DNA from: Apostichopus japonicus
Taxonomy: Eukaryota; Echinodermata; Holothuroidea; Aspidochirotida; Stichopodidae
Reading direction: 5' to 3'
Length of the DNA stretch: 64,000 nt
Assembly: GCF_037975245.1 (NCBI RefSeq)
Contig: NC_092570.1
Span: forward strand, 639,501-703,500
Numbering within the stretch: the stretch's first letter is position 1; every line of letters starts with the position of its first letter. Below are positions 23,101-35,072 of this stretch, piece after piece. The notes under the pieces were generated by a model. It saw only the letters and a list, made by a program, of their open reading frames with translations. It was not told where the DNA came from and did not search any database. A program made the position numbers and the translations under genes.

Positions 23101-24379
23101 GCACTAAATGTATTACATTTTTGATTGGCCATTAACAAATATTTAGGTTTGTCCTTGGTATTTGACTGCAAACACTCCCATGGAAGAAACATAATGTTAA
23201 AACAACTTCAGACAATTAAGGGAATGAAAAACCTATGTATGCAGAGTATCTTTAATATCATATAATAAATAATATATAAAATCATATGTTCTGTCATTAA
23301 TCTTTCCTACCTGTCAAACAGCTGTACACTGACTCTCTCTTCAAACAAAGTGTGACACCATCCTGGTATTATCCCTACCATAGAACTAAATTTACAATTC
23401 TGGTATACTGCCCTCGATAGGTCTTGCAGCCACAGTGACTGGCAACATTTTGATTCTTTTACAAAGCCTGTTTCTTGAACAGATTTAAGTCTCCAAACCT
23501 CTTTGTCAATTACTTTTCATCATGTCAGTGACATTTTCAGTACCATTTGCTTGTGTCCTTCCTTTGAGCTGCATTCTAAACCTTGAATTTAAACAGTGCA
23601 AATGAATGTCATTGACTCACAATAATTTAACTCAGTTTTATTGAAGTTTGGAGAAGCGTGCACATAGCAGCTGGTATGAAACTGTAACTATAAGACCATC
23701 TTAAATCTACATGTTCTCTTTTATAATTCGTTTGTGCTTTTGTTTAATTTTGAATGAAAGTATTAGATGTACTTGTTTATGTTGAGATGGGTTGTTGAAC
23801 CAGGCACCTGTAGCAAACCTCTGTTGACAACTTGACACCTGCTTCAACATACATTTTCTTCCAAAGACTTAATTCTGATTGTGAAGAACAGATCTGTTTG
23901 GTCATCTACCCGTTAGTTTTTCTTTTGTCACGTTTATCATAACTATAACGCTAGCTGTGAATAGTTTACGCCCACGTAACGACGTAATCCTTTGTTTCTT
24001 GGCCCAGGGCTGAGCACTCATTAACTAAGTTTGTGTTTGTTTTGTGATAAGTTTCATAGCTTATAACCATGATGTATATTTTGCATGTTTGTGTCCTTTC
24101 TCATTCAGGTGAGGGTGATCAGATTCTCTTCATTTACGTCATGCCAGAGTGCATGAAAAAGATGTTGAGTTAACACATGTATGCGAGATTGTATCAATGT
24201 CAACAAAAAACAAAACAAAGTAACTCATGAATAAATTATGGCTGAGAAAGGTAACTTGATTTAGATGTTGTCAATTTTATGCAGTGACGTACCTAATTCT
24301 AAAGAAAGGAGGCAAAAAAGAAAAAGAAAGGAAAAAGGAAAAACTAATGATAATAAAGATGAATGCAAGAAGAAAATCA
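20193..24379. other. Non-coding stretch with a local duplication
   Basis: No coding exon is supported. A segment with GTCATACATATTCATG and TGTACCAGACTG is duplicated in tandem at about 21444-21500 and 21519-21575, with a period near 75. The flank just after the 58-bp array (20193-20310) holds degenerate TGTTAGC phrases. A purine-rich stretch is at 24298-24345. The minus-strand frames at 20697-20960, 22172-22390 and 22779-23021 have no recognisable domain. Confidence 0.45.
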
Positions 24380-25805
24380 TTGTCAAATGAGAACATTGTG
24401 TGTTATGTCAAATGAGAACATTGTGTGATGTCAAATGAGAACATTGTGTATATGTCAAATGAGAACATTGTGTCAAATAAGAACATTGTGTTATGTCAAA
24501 TGAAAACATTGTGTCAAATGAGAACATTGTGTTATGTCAAATGAGAACATTGTGTCAAATAAGAACATTGTGTTATGTCAAACGAAAACATTGTGTTATG
24601 TCAAATGAGAACATTGTGTTATGTCAAATGAAAACATTGTGTGTTATGTCAAATGAGAACATTGTGTCAAATGTGAACATTGTGTTATGTCAAATGAGAA
24701 CGTTGTGTGATGTCAAATGAGAACATTGTGTGTTATGTCAAATGTGAACATTGTGTTATGTCAAATGAGAACATTGCGTTATGTCAAATGAGAACATTGT
24801 GTATATGTCAAATGAGAACATTGTGTCAAATAAGAACATTGTGTTATGTCAAACGAAAACATTGTGTTATGTCAAATGAGAACATTGTGTTATGTCAAAT
24901 GAAAACATTGTGTGTTATGTCAAATGAGAACATTGTGTCAAATGTGAACATTGTGTTATGTCAAATGAGAACGTTGTGTGATGTCAAATGAGAACATTGT
25001 GTGTTATGTCATAAGGGAACATTGTGTCAAATGTGAACATTGTGTTATGTCAAATGAGAACATTGTGTTATGTCAAATGAGAACATTGTGTATATGTCAA
25101 ATGAGAACATTGTGTCAAATAAGAACATTGTGTTATGTCAAACGAAAACATTGTGTTATGTCAAATGAGAACATTGTGTTATGTCAAATGAAAACATTGT
25201 GTGTTATGTCAAATGAGAACATTGTGTCAAATGTGAACATTGTGTTATGTCAAATGAGAACGTTGTGTGATGTCAAATGAGAACATTGTGTGTTATGTCA
25301 TAAGGGAACATTGTGTCAAATGTGAACATTGTGTTATGTCAAATGAGAACATTGTGTTATGTCAAATGAGAACATTGTGTTATGTCAAATGAGAACATTG
25401 TGTCAAATGAGAACATTTTGTTAAATGAGAACATTGTGTTATGTCAAATGAGAACATTGTGTGATGTCAAATGAGAACATTGTGTCAAATGAGAACATTT
25501 TGTCAAATGAGAACATTGTGTGTTATGTCAAATGAGAACATTGTGTATATGTCAAATGAGAACATTGTGTTATGTCAAATGAGAACATTGTGTGTTATGT
25601 CAAATAAGAACATTGTGTTATGTCAAATGAGAACATTGTGTGTTATGTCAAATGTGAACATTGTGAATATGTCAAATGAGAACATTGTGTTATGTCAAAT
25701 GAGAACATTGTGTATATATGTCAAATGAGAACATTGTGTCAAATGAGAACATTGTGTCAAATGAGAACATTATGTTATGTCAAATGAGAACATTGTGTTA
25801 TGTCA
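24380..25805 (+). repeat. Variable minisatellite, TGTCAAATGAGAACATTG unit, with higher-order repeat
   Basis: The core TCAAATGAGAACATTGTG recurs with variable linkers (TGT, TGTTATG, TGTGTTATG, TGTATATG), giving periods from about 17 to 25 bases. Point variants are AAATAAG, AAACGAAAA, AAATGTGAA and GAACGTTG. The variant order repeats as a block: the marker GAACGTTGTGTGATG has its CGTTG at 24701, 24972 and 25261, giving higher-order periods of 271 and 289 bp. Long frames with MSNENIV or MRTLC repeats across 24493-25728 are consequences of the repeat, not evidence of a protein. Confidence 0.95.
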
Positions 25806-26400
25806 GGTGGTTCCTAGTCTCAAAGTTGTCTGGGAAATACTTGTGGCGAGACAGTAGAAAAACTGAATATATACCTATACATTTATCCAGTTGGCATGGC
25901 AGCACACCTACTCTGAATCAGTGATAGAGGTATATACTTCTCATCAAGGTTCATAAAGCACAGACAGGCCAAAGTTTGATCAACTAGTTGGAATGAGCAA
26001 CAGGTGTTCAGCAGCTGTTGTTATATCTGAGTGTAGCTGTTATACAGTCAAATAATACTGGATGTCTCCCTGTGACTGACTTGTAGCTTTAGATTGGACT
26101 TTCTGTATGACTTCCTATGGAGTTGGCCGTAGACTAACCACAGTTATAATAACAAGCGCTGACTGGCTGCTGACTGGCTGGCTGACTGCTGGCTGGCTAG
26201 CCATAGCTAGCTGGAATCATTGATCATGCCAACTCAAAACCTTACAAGTAGCGGTGTATCGAAAGAGGGAACTTAAATTCTTACATTACTTGCTTCTTAT
26301 TTTGTGTACATGTTTGTTTTGTGTACAGCGCATCCAGACTTTGTTGTGTGTTGCGCTTTATAGGAACTGTATTATTATTATTATGATTCATCCTTCATCC
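25806..26400. other. Short spacer between tandem arrays
   Basis: No gene is seen. A low-complexity run of CTGGCTGA/GCTGGCTAG words lies at about 26158-26212. Confidence 0.5.
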
Positions 26401-26447
26401 CACCACACCAAACCACACCAAACCACACCAAACCACACCAAACCACA
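26401..26447 (+). repeat. 10-bp tandem repeat (CACACCAAAC)
   Basis: About four and a half copies of a 10-base unit with almost no variation. It sits about 95 bases before the 13-bp array. Confidence 0.9.
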
Positions 26448-26540
26448 AGCCCTTATAGAAGGAGAAAGAAAACATGATGACAAAGAAAAGAAAGGAAGGT
26501 GAAGAGTAGAACAAAACCAGAAGAAGAGAAATCCTCCTCC

Positions 26541-28005
26541 TATCTGGTTCTCCTATCTGGTTCTCCTATCTGGTTCCCCTATCTGGTTCTCCTATCTGGT
26601 TCTCCTATCTGGTTCTCCTATCTGGTTCTCCTATCTGGTTCTCCTATCTGGTTCTCCTATCTGGTTCTCCTATCTGGTTCTCCTATCTGGTTCTCCTATC
26701 TGGTTCTCCTATCTGGTCCTCCTATCTGGTTCTCCTATCTGGTTCTCCTATCTGGTTCTCCTATCTGGTTCTCCTATCTGGTTCTCCTATCTGGTTCTCC
26801 TATCTGATTCTCCTATCTGGTTCTCCTATCTGGTCCTCCTATCTGGTTCTCCTATCTGGTTCTCCTATCTGGTTCTCCTATCTGGTTCTCCTATCTGGTT
26901 CTCCTATCTGGTTCTCCTATCTGGTTCTCCTATCTGGTTCTCCTATCTGGTTCTCCTATCTGGTCCTCCTATCTGGTTCTCCTATCTGGTTCTCCTATCT
27001 GGTTCTCCTATCTGGTTCTCCTATCTGGTCCTCCTATCTGGTTCTCCTATCTGGTCCTCCTATCTGGTTCTCCTATCTGGTTCTCCTATCTGGTTCTCCT
27101 ATCTGGTTCTCCTATCTGGTTCTCCTATCTGGTTCTCCTATCTGGTTCTCCTATCTGGTTCTCCTATCTGGTTCTCCTATCTGGTTCTCCTATCTGATTC
27201 TCCTATCTGGTTCTCCTATCTGGTCCTCCTATCTGGTTCTCCTATCTGGTTCTCCTATCTGGTTCTCCTATCTGGTTCTCCTATCTGATTCTCCTATCTG
27301 GTTCTCCTATCTGGTTCTCCTATCTGGTTCTCCTATCTGGTTCCCCTATCTGGTTCTCCTATCTGGTTCTCCTATCTGGTTCTCCTATCTGGTTCTCCTA
27401 TCTGGTTCTCCTATCTGGTTCTCCTATCTGGTTCTCCTATCTGGTTCTCCTATCTGGTTCTCCTATCTGGTTCTCCTATCTGGTCCTCCTATCTGGTTCT
27501 CCTATCTGGTTCTCCTATCTGGTTCTCCTATCTGGTTCTCCTATCTGGTTCTCCTATCTGGTTCTCCTATCTGATTCTCCTATCTGGTTCTCCTATCTGG
27601 TCCTCCTATCTGGTTCTCCTATCTGGTTCTCCTATCTGGTTCTCCTATCTGGTTCTCCTATCTGGTTCTCCTATCTGGTTCTCCTATCTGGTTCTCCTAT
27701 CTGGTTCTCCTATCTGGTTCTCCTATCTGGTCCTCCTATCTGGTTCTCCTATCTGGTTCTCCTATCTGGTTCTCCTATCTGGTTCTCCTATCTGGTCCTC
27801 CTATCTGGTTCTCCTATCTGGTCCTCCTATCTGGTTCTCCTATCTGGTTCTCCTATCTGGTTCTCCTATCTGGTTCTCCTATCTGGTTCTCCTATCTGGT
27901 TCTCCTATCTGGTTCTCCTATCTGGTTCTCCTATCTGGTTCTCCTATCTGGTTCTCCTATCTGGTCCTCCTATCTGGTTCTCCTATCTGGTTCTCCTATC
28001 TGGTT
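26541..28005 (+). repeat. Minisatellite, 13-bp unit x about 113, with a 767-bp higher-order duplication
   Basis: The unit is TATCTGGTTCTCC. Variants GGTCC, GATTC and GTTCCCC mark individual units. GGTCC variants at 26715, 26832, 26962, 27027 and 27053 recur exactly 767 bp later at 27482, 27599, 27729, 27794 and 27820. The GTTCCCC variant (26572, 27339) and a GATTC variant (26806, 27573) shift by the same 767 bp, which is 59 units. The array therefore contains a recent duplication of a 59-unit block. The YLVLLSGSPIWFS-type frame is a by-product, since 13 units of 3 bases always read through. Confidence 0.95.
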
Positions 28006-31000
28006 TTAACAGACTATTTATTTTACAAGATTAACATATTACATGTAATACACTGCGTAATATGCAGAGCTTAATTACTTAATTACTTACTTAATTACTC
28101 CAGAAACAATCCTACCCTAGAAATATCTGACAACTTTAAGATACTTCAAATACTAAAAGACAAATTGTTGCTAATTCATCATCTTTCTTCAAGTTCACAA
28201 TCCTAGACTTAAAGCGAGATATTTTGTTTCTCAAAATATTTTGTTTGTTATCGATAAACTCAACAACGGAATACAAACTTATGAATGTAAACTAGGCTTT
28301 TCCTTTATTTCTTGACCTTACCCTTATAGTGTCAGAAATGACCACTTTCATTCCGGTTACCTTTAATTACACATTCATCGCTAGGTCTTCTCAGGTTTGC
28401 TACTAAAGTTTAACCATTCCCATGATATCCTGTCATCTTAGGTTTTGAACAGTACAACTTCCTAATCTTGCCAGTATAGCTTTCCCGATAGTCCCTCTCA
28501 AAGTTTGTTGTACCATTTCCTAAAATGATTTTGTTCCTTGGTCTAAACACAAACACACTCAATCATACAGAAGCTGATTGTAAGTTTATTGCACAGTGGC
28601 TTTCCTCCAATGTGCAGCAGCCTCAGAACAAGAACTGTCTGTCTGAAGGCAGATTAATATTCTCTGGCTACTGAATGATGTCTCTGCAGAACCGAGAATG
28701 AGAAGGGGAGAGCCGTTCAACAGCAGCAGCAACAGAAGGTTTTATGTATGTGTATGTGAAAGATATAGGAAGCTTCCACTGTGTAGAAAATCTACAGCAA
28801 AACAGGCTTCTATGAACTAATTATTGACTGTCTGACTGACAGAGCCATTATTTCAGTACTGTGCAGTTAGCAGCAGTGTCACTGTGTGTGCATGCATCCT
28901 GGTCATATGCATCGTTGAGTGTTTGTGTGTGGTCTCTGTCTCTCACACTCTCTCTGCAGTACTTGTAGTGGTGTCAGAGAAGACATCATTTTCTTTAGTG
29001 GCCGGCTTAAAAATTGACTGCAAATTAGGAAGCTATTGGGCAAGAAGACAGTGTAGATATGAATGTGGAAGAAGGAGAGAACTGCTATAATGGTTTGTTC
29101 TGAAAGATGTTGACAGCGGAAACAGCCGGAGAACCCACATAGAGAGTGTCGTCGTACGTGAATGTTTAATTTTACTAAACTGTCAGAACAGATTCATCGT
29201 TTATGGTCCCAACCTTTGGATAAAATAATGGATATATATTACTATTCGGTGTGAAAATCTCTTCTTATCGGAGTGGATGTTCGAGAAATATCGAAAAAGA
29301 CAAATAAGCCCTCAGTGTTTTCTGTAGGAAATAACTATATAGTTAGTCGTTGTGTCAAATGAGGAGGAGTGCATGAATTATCTTTATCTTGGATTTAAGG
29401 GAAAACTCCGTCTGGAGTTTACCTAATCATATTCGGTGTGGAAATTAAGGGCAAAAACGCCATTTTTCCTCAGCATGTGTTATGAGGTAACATTAATTTT
29501 TAAATAGTTTTTATTAAGTTCAATACTGCTGGTTTATAGGCATGTCTATAGGATATTGAAAGACAGCAATGGATAATAAGAGTGTTTATGAAAGGTAGGG
29601 TTACTGGTCATTTACCGCAGTTCTCCCAAACATTGAACCTGGCCGTTGATAGTTAGTATCGCGCTTTGTTACTATAGCAAAATTATTGATTGGTCTTTGG
29701 ACCGTGTTGAGCTGGTACTGGTGTTAATTGAGTGTCTATCATGCCTTTTCTGTCATGTGAGTCTGTCAACATATGTACAATCTGGACGAATGATGTGTTG
29801 TGGATTGAAGCATATGGTAGGGTGCAAACTTGGCTATTTGAGAGGTTTTGTGTCTATTATTGACAAAAGGGGATTGGAAATAGAGATGGAATAGGATTAT
29901 GCAGAGGAGACTGCCGGAAAATGAAAGTATAATATTATATAGGTTATTACGATTGGAATTGATGTTGTAATAGTGTTTCATCTTGTTTGTGTGTTAGTAT
30001 TGTGATGTACCTCCTAGTTGTTAGACAGTATTACAATAGCATCTATTGTCAAATATAACCTCTTTAAATTGGTTTCACTATCATCACAGATGTTGTCTAC
30101 TATTTACAAATTCTCTAAATTAGTTTCATGTCTTATGACAAATATCAAAACTTTTACTGTGGCCTAAACAACAGTTTCATAAACAGGCATTTTAAAGGGA
30201 TCAAGTCTAATTTGCATAATTTACATGACTAAGCTGAAGTGTTGTTGTTTAATCATTAGACCAGTTTTGAGAAGAAAAGACTACATTTCAGCTGTAGTGT
30301 TTAAGTATTGGTAGAGAATAATGTCACTGGGTAGTTGTTAAACATAAGGTTGATTATGAAATGGAAGCCATATGGATGAATTTTGCAATACAGTAGATCC
30401 AGGAATATGGATGTGGATCTAGCAAAGTTAGTGGATCGAACAGTAGGTATGAATAAGTTTGGGTTATTTCTGGAAATAAATGCATCATATAGACATAGTT
30501 TTGTGATAAAACAGCATATCTTTGTGCTCTAGTCCAATAAGGAATCTCTATAAACAATCACTATACAGTTTATTCAGTGTTATAATGTTGCCACCCGATT
30601 GGTGTATTCATGAAAATAATATTAAATAATAAAAGTGAGATAAATTGGCAACAAAAGTAAACAACTGTCAGAAATCTAAGTTTGGTTTAGTTGGCAATTT
30701 GTTTGTTTAAACTAATGCACACATGAATGAAGTAGAAAGCAAATATGTATTTTTTTTAAAGACATCTTTGATCAAAGTTCAGGAACTTTATCACAGTTAC
30801 ATACAGTACTTAATTTGTATCTGCCAGTGAATTATTTATGGCTTCCGTGTAATATGGCCCATTTTGGACACATTTGGATACATTTGTATTACTGTGGATA
30901 CCAAAACATATAACAAGTTACTGCAAATGATACTGTAGGTTCATTGCATTGTCTTAATATTTGGTATTACAAAGGTTATGAATTCTTAATTTGTTGGTAA

Positions 31001-32331
31001 AGAGACTAAGAAATTTTGGTCTTATTATTCTATGGGTTTCATCACTTGCTCTCTGTGCTTGATGAATTCAATTTAAATGCTAACTTGACACTGAACATTC
31101 AGAACATTTGTAATGTTTTGCACATTTAGGAGGAAGGAAAAGTAAAAGAAAACTCTCCATCATCATTTCTTTTCAAACCTGAAACCGATTTGTGGGTTAG
31201 TTTTGTAATTTCCAATAGTACCGCAGTTTTTTTCTTTCTTTTAAGAGTTAAGGATTTTTCATTAACTTAACAAACTTGACATTTTCATTGTATCTTAGAG
31301 GTTATAAATTTGTCAAGAAACTGAGGGAATACAAAATTTTGGTTTTGACTTCTGTTCAGAGCTCAATGATCTTGTCAACAAGTGGTCATAAATTGATATA
31401 ACAATGTAAGAAAACTTACAACATGCATAAAACAGAAATGTATTAGTAATCGAGGGCTATTGAATTACTTGTGATTGGCTTGTTCTAATGTAGCAATGTT
31501 AATTAGTTACTATGCACTTCAAAGAGTGTCGGTCGTGAATATACATGTAGAAAATGTCCATTTGATAGCTTGAAGAACAAAAACTATTGGTACGGCAGAG
31601 GTTACTGAGATGAGTTTATTCTCCTCTCACTGAATTCAAGACAAAACACAACAATTTCTAGGAAATTCAGAATAACTTTGAAGGATAACCAGGGCACAGC
31701 TAATCCAAGATTTAGGAAAAGATTCCTTCACTGCACCTTCCTTACCTGTAGTATTTTGTTTGCAACGAAATGTCTTTCCATCGGTAGAGAGCTCTACGTA
31801 TCGGAGGATCAAAGAAACTTATGACTTAAAATTTATGATGCAGTTTAATTCTTCAGCTTAGGAAGTTGATCATAATATTTCATAGGGGGATACATTAGAC
31901 AGAAAATTCCAAGATACTGGATCATTTTAACATCTGATGATCTTGTGTAGACAACATATGTATGTGTATATATACATGTAAATATATATAATTGAAATCG
32001 TAGCGAGTTGGATATATATTTGTGTGTCGTCTGGCAATGTGTGTCGTCTGGCAAGGGTGTTGTTCAATAACAACTTCCTGACATGGACGTTAAATGGATG
32101 TGTGCCGAGAGATTGGCTTCGGTCAGCTTGCGAGTCTATAAGCCTTCATGGCTTCTTTCGCGAGTTCCTGCTTGCGGGAAGATCACATATACATACATAC
32201 ATACATACATATTTTATGAATACATAAATATTATTTTCCCCATAAGTGATGGGTTTGATTGATGGAAAGTATAAAGTGATGTATGGTAATTAATGAAAAA
32301 CGTTAATTCTCTTTTGTCTTTGTTATTACAG
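28006..32331 (+). other. Upstream or 5' intron region of the FNDC3-like gene
   Basis: No protein-coding exon is recognised. Because an acceptor precedes the first coding exon at 32332, at least one untranslated exon must lie further upstream, in this stretch or beyond. The part from about 28600 to 29500 is a plausible place: it is less repetitive, has a modest CpG content near 29110-29165, and holds CT-rich and GT-rich stretches. No TATA box or initiator can be fixed. A TACA microsatellite is at 32188-32212. Open frames at 28884-29090, 29646-29894 and 32024-32227 show no domain. Confidence 0.35.
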
Positions 32332-32364
32332 GAATGAATCGCATGCCAAATTAGAGAAGTGACC
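32332..32364 (+). promoter_or_regulatory. 5'UTR segment of first coding exon, with a short upstream ORF
   Basis: The acceptor reads TCTTTGTTATTACAG with AG at 32330-32331. The leader of 33 bases carries an upstream ATG at 32334 with a second in-frame ATG at 32343, ending at TAG 32352-32354 (six codons). It stops 10 bases before the main ATG. Short upstream ORFs of this kind can lower translation of the main frame; that effect is inferred here. Confidence 0.6.
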
Positions 32365-32818
32365 ATGTCAGGGTCAGAACCGGTTGTTGCACAACAATAC
32401 CCATCACCAACCCACACTCAGTATCATGATGTCACCCCAATGAACGGGGAAACCAGCTCAACCGCCAGTAGTGAAACAGAGGCCCAGTTTGTACCTGCCA
32501 AGGTCCAGCAGAATGGACCCATCATTGAAAATGGGCCCGATATGTATCATTCTGACAGTTCCATTGACAGCGGTCAGAGCCAGCCGGCCCAGTACCTAAA
32601 CGGTCCAGTCCACGGTAGCAGAATGTACCAGGACTGTGAATATGACCCCCATATTGAGGGCTCCATGGGTGGATATCCTGTGCCAGCTCCAGGATATGAT
32701 GGCAATCAAAACATTGAGTATACATCACCAACACCGGAGTTCATTCCTCAAGAACTTTACACAAATCATGCCACAGAATATGTAGATTACCAAGGTCAAC
32801 AACAAATGGTTGGACAAG
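32365..32818 (+). CDS. FNDC3-like protein, coding exon 1 (residues 1-151)
   Basis: The ATG at 32365 (context GTGACCATGT) opens a frame that starts MSGSEPVVAQQ and stays open to the donor CAAG|GTAAGA after 32818, ending in phase 1. The 151 residues are low in hydrophobic residues and rich in Ser, Pro, Gln, Asn, Gly and Tyr, with no signal peptide or membrane segment. This is a disordered-looking N-terminal tail and does not itself resemble vertebrate FNDC3. The first base of codon 152 joins exon 2, and the split codon reads GTC (Val). FNDC3A/B proteins are ER/Golgi-associated, C-terminally anchored proteins with about nine fibronectin type III repeats, usually about 1200 residues. None of those repeats is in this window. 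The reading-through ORF past the donor (to 32847) is intronic. Confidence 0.8.
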
Positions 32819-34977
32819 GTAAGATGCTGCTGAAAATAGATATATAGTTGTATACATTGTGCTGGCATGGGAAACTGTTGGTTTTTATGCGAGATCCCGT
32901 ACGCTCCCAGGAAATGTGTGAGGCTTGCACAGATTAGATTGATATCTCACAAATCTTTGAATGGGATGTTGCTGAATGATAAACTTATGGAATGTACTTT
33001 GACTTGATATCTAAGTTGGGAATAATTGCCTGTCTCTACCTGTGATTGTGTCTATAAACTTATGGAATGAAACCAAAAAAACAAAAGTTACAAAATTTGA
33101 AAAGCATCAAACAAATGTATGGATAGTGAAAGTAACATTTCTGGCACATTTCTAAATTCATTACTTCTTGATATTTCTGTGGATTTTAAATACATGTAGA
33201 ACTGAAAGTTGATTTGCTTTCAGCCCTCTTGTGTTTTGTAGTTACAGCTATTTGTGTATGAGTACACAGTAGGATATTCTGCAATTAATGAAGTAAGTAT
33301 TCATAACATGGTACATTATATACAGCTAGATATGCCAAGTATGTATTCTCTGTATGTCAGTTTGTCCATATGTCAGTGGAAATCACTGCAAAAGTTGATG
33401 GCATGTGGACTGGCTGATGCCCAAGTCAGTCTCATGGGGACGAGGCAATTGACAATCCCTGCAAAATTGTTGATGTCCCAGGAGTTGATGTATAAATGAA
33501 AGATGTGTTAATCTTTAGTGGTGGAGAAGCCTAGTGTGGTTTAAGTAATCCCAGTCTGTTTTAGGATGGAGGACGAATGTCTTGTGCAGCAGTCTTTTAT
33601 TACGTTGGCACCTGCCAATAAAATGACAAGTGATGATACTGGAACAAAGTGCTTTGAACTGACAATTAAGATGCACATTGATGCAGGAGGAACATCCGAA
33701 TAAAAGTTTATTTCAGAGATGCATCGGCTCGAAGAGGATGGAATGCAAAGAAGAATTAGTTTATCCCTTGTCGGCTGAGTTTATCCGTTTTCAGCCGTTT
33801 CTGGTAAAAACAGAGTCAGTGGGACAAGTAGGAGCTGTCTTCATACAGAGAAAATTTGTGCCGATTTTAATTTTGAAAATAATAGTTCTGCACAGAAAGT
33901 TTGAGTATAAATTGGTCCACACCTCCATGTAGACTAGATAGCAAGTTGAATTACTTAAAGTTGTATTACTTTAAGAAATGCTTTAAATTGGGAGGTGAAG
34001 TTATCATAGAAGTAGCATGGTGACCAAATTTAAGTTGAGAATGCACACTTCATTAACCCTTCTTGCTGTCACTGTTATATATTGTAGCATTATACACCAT
34101 GCTTTTACATAGTACTGTACAGTTGAAATTTCAATGTGCATCTCCCCCAGTTTGCAAGACCAATACCTTTTAGGCACTACACTTAAATAACTTTGAAAGT
34201 TTATTTTTGTGGAATGGATCGCAGAGAGTAATATCTGTCCCGAGATGGGTTTTTTTTTTTTGTGATTATAGAAGTGATGAGACAATGACTTGGATATAAG
34301 CCGTTACCCAAAAGAAAATCTTCCAAAAAGGACAGGCCACACTGGTACTAACTTTGATATGAATCGTGTGGTGTGTTTGTAAATCATGTTGAGCCCTTGG
34401 TTTCATGAAATTTGATCTAAACCGAAAATGAACATGTCTGTGAATAGGATGAGGATTTGCAGTGGCCTAGGGCAAGGATTATAAAGTGTCTGTGTGAAGG
34501 TTGCAAGCCTACAGGTACTGTAAGATGCCAACAATGTATAAAGAATGGGGGAGAACTTTTGTCTGTTGATCAGCAAAACTTCAAAGTAAGTTCACATAAC
34601 AGCTTGGTTTTGGTGCAAGGTCATCCTTCCTCTACCCTACACATATATATGTAAGCACAAATTTAATTGTGGGTTCCTTATTTTGCTACCAGTTATTGAA
34701 ATATAAGTTCTGGTGGGGGAGGGGGAGGATCGTGGTTGGTGGGAGTTGGAAAGGGATGGAAGATGGAAGGGTAAGATTATTGTCTAAATTGGCCAAGTTT
34801 ATGACATCCATATCAGACAGTGGTGCACTGCTGCTTCATGATGAAAGCTAAAAAAGTTTTGTAGGTTTGAGACAGATTAGGGAAAAGAGCTTAATATGAA
34901 CTTCTGAAGCAGCCTCTGAAACATCAGACCCACTCACTTTTAACTACCTGGCCTTTTGCAGTAGATGAGCAGTTTTT
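32819..34977 (+). other. Intron 1, left part
   Basis: Intron sequence starting GTAAGA. It contains a short open frame from ATG 33566 to TAA 33703 (45 codons) directly after an acceptor-like CTGTTTTAG. This has some look of coding sequence but no following donor, so I do not call it an exon. A T run (about 34248-34261) and a G-rich stretch near 34711-34760 are also present. Nothing else stands out. Confidence 0.5.
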
Positions 34978-35035
34978 GGTTCCTTGCTAAAAGCAAAGGA
35001 ACCTATGTATTCAGGTTGGCGTGTGTGTGTGTGTA

Positions 35036-35072
<37 letters not shown>

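Noticed and set aside
24493-25924. Long open frames encoding MSNENIV / QMRTLC repeats
   Set aside because: They arise because the minisatellite unit lacks stops in some frames. Several frames are open at once, and unit length changes shift the frame, which a selected protein would not tolerate.
26499-26807. Open frame encoding a repeated SYLVLLSGSPIWF peptide
   Set aside because: It is produced by the 13-bp tandem repeat. It has no independent start context, splice signals or homologue.
33566-33703. Alternative first or internal exon of the FNDC3-like gene
   Set aside because: An acceptor-like CTGTTTTAG precedes a 45-codon frame, but it ends in a stop with no donor and has no similarity to FNDC3. 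Kept only as a note.
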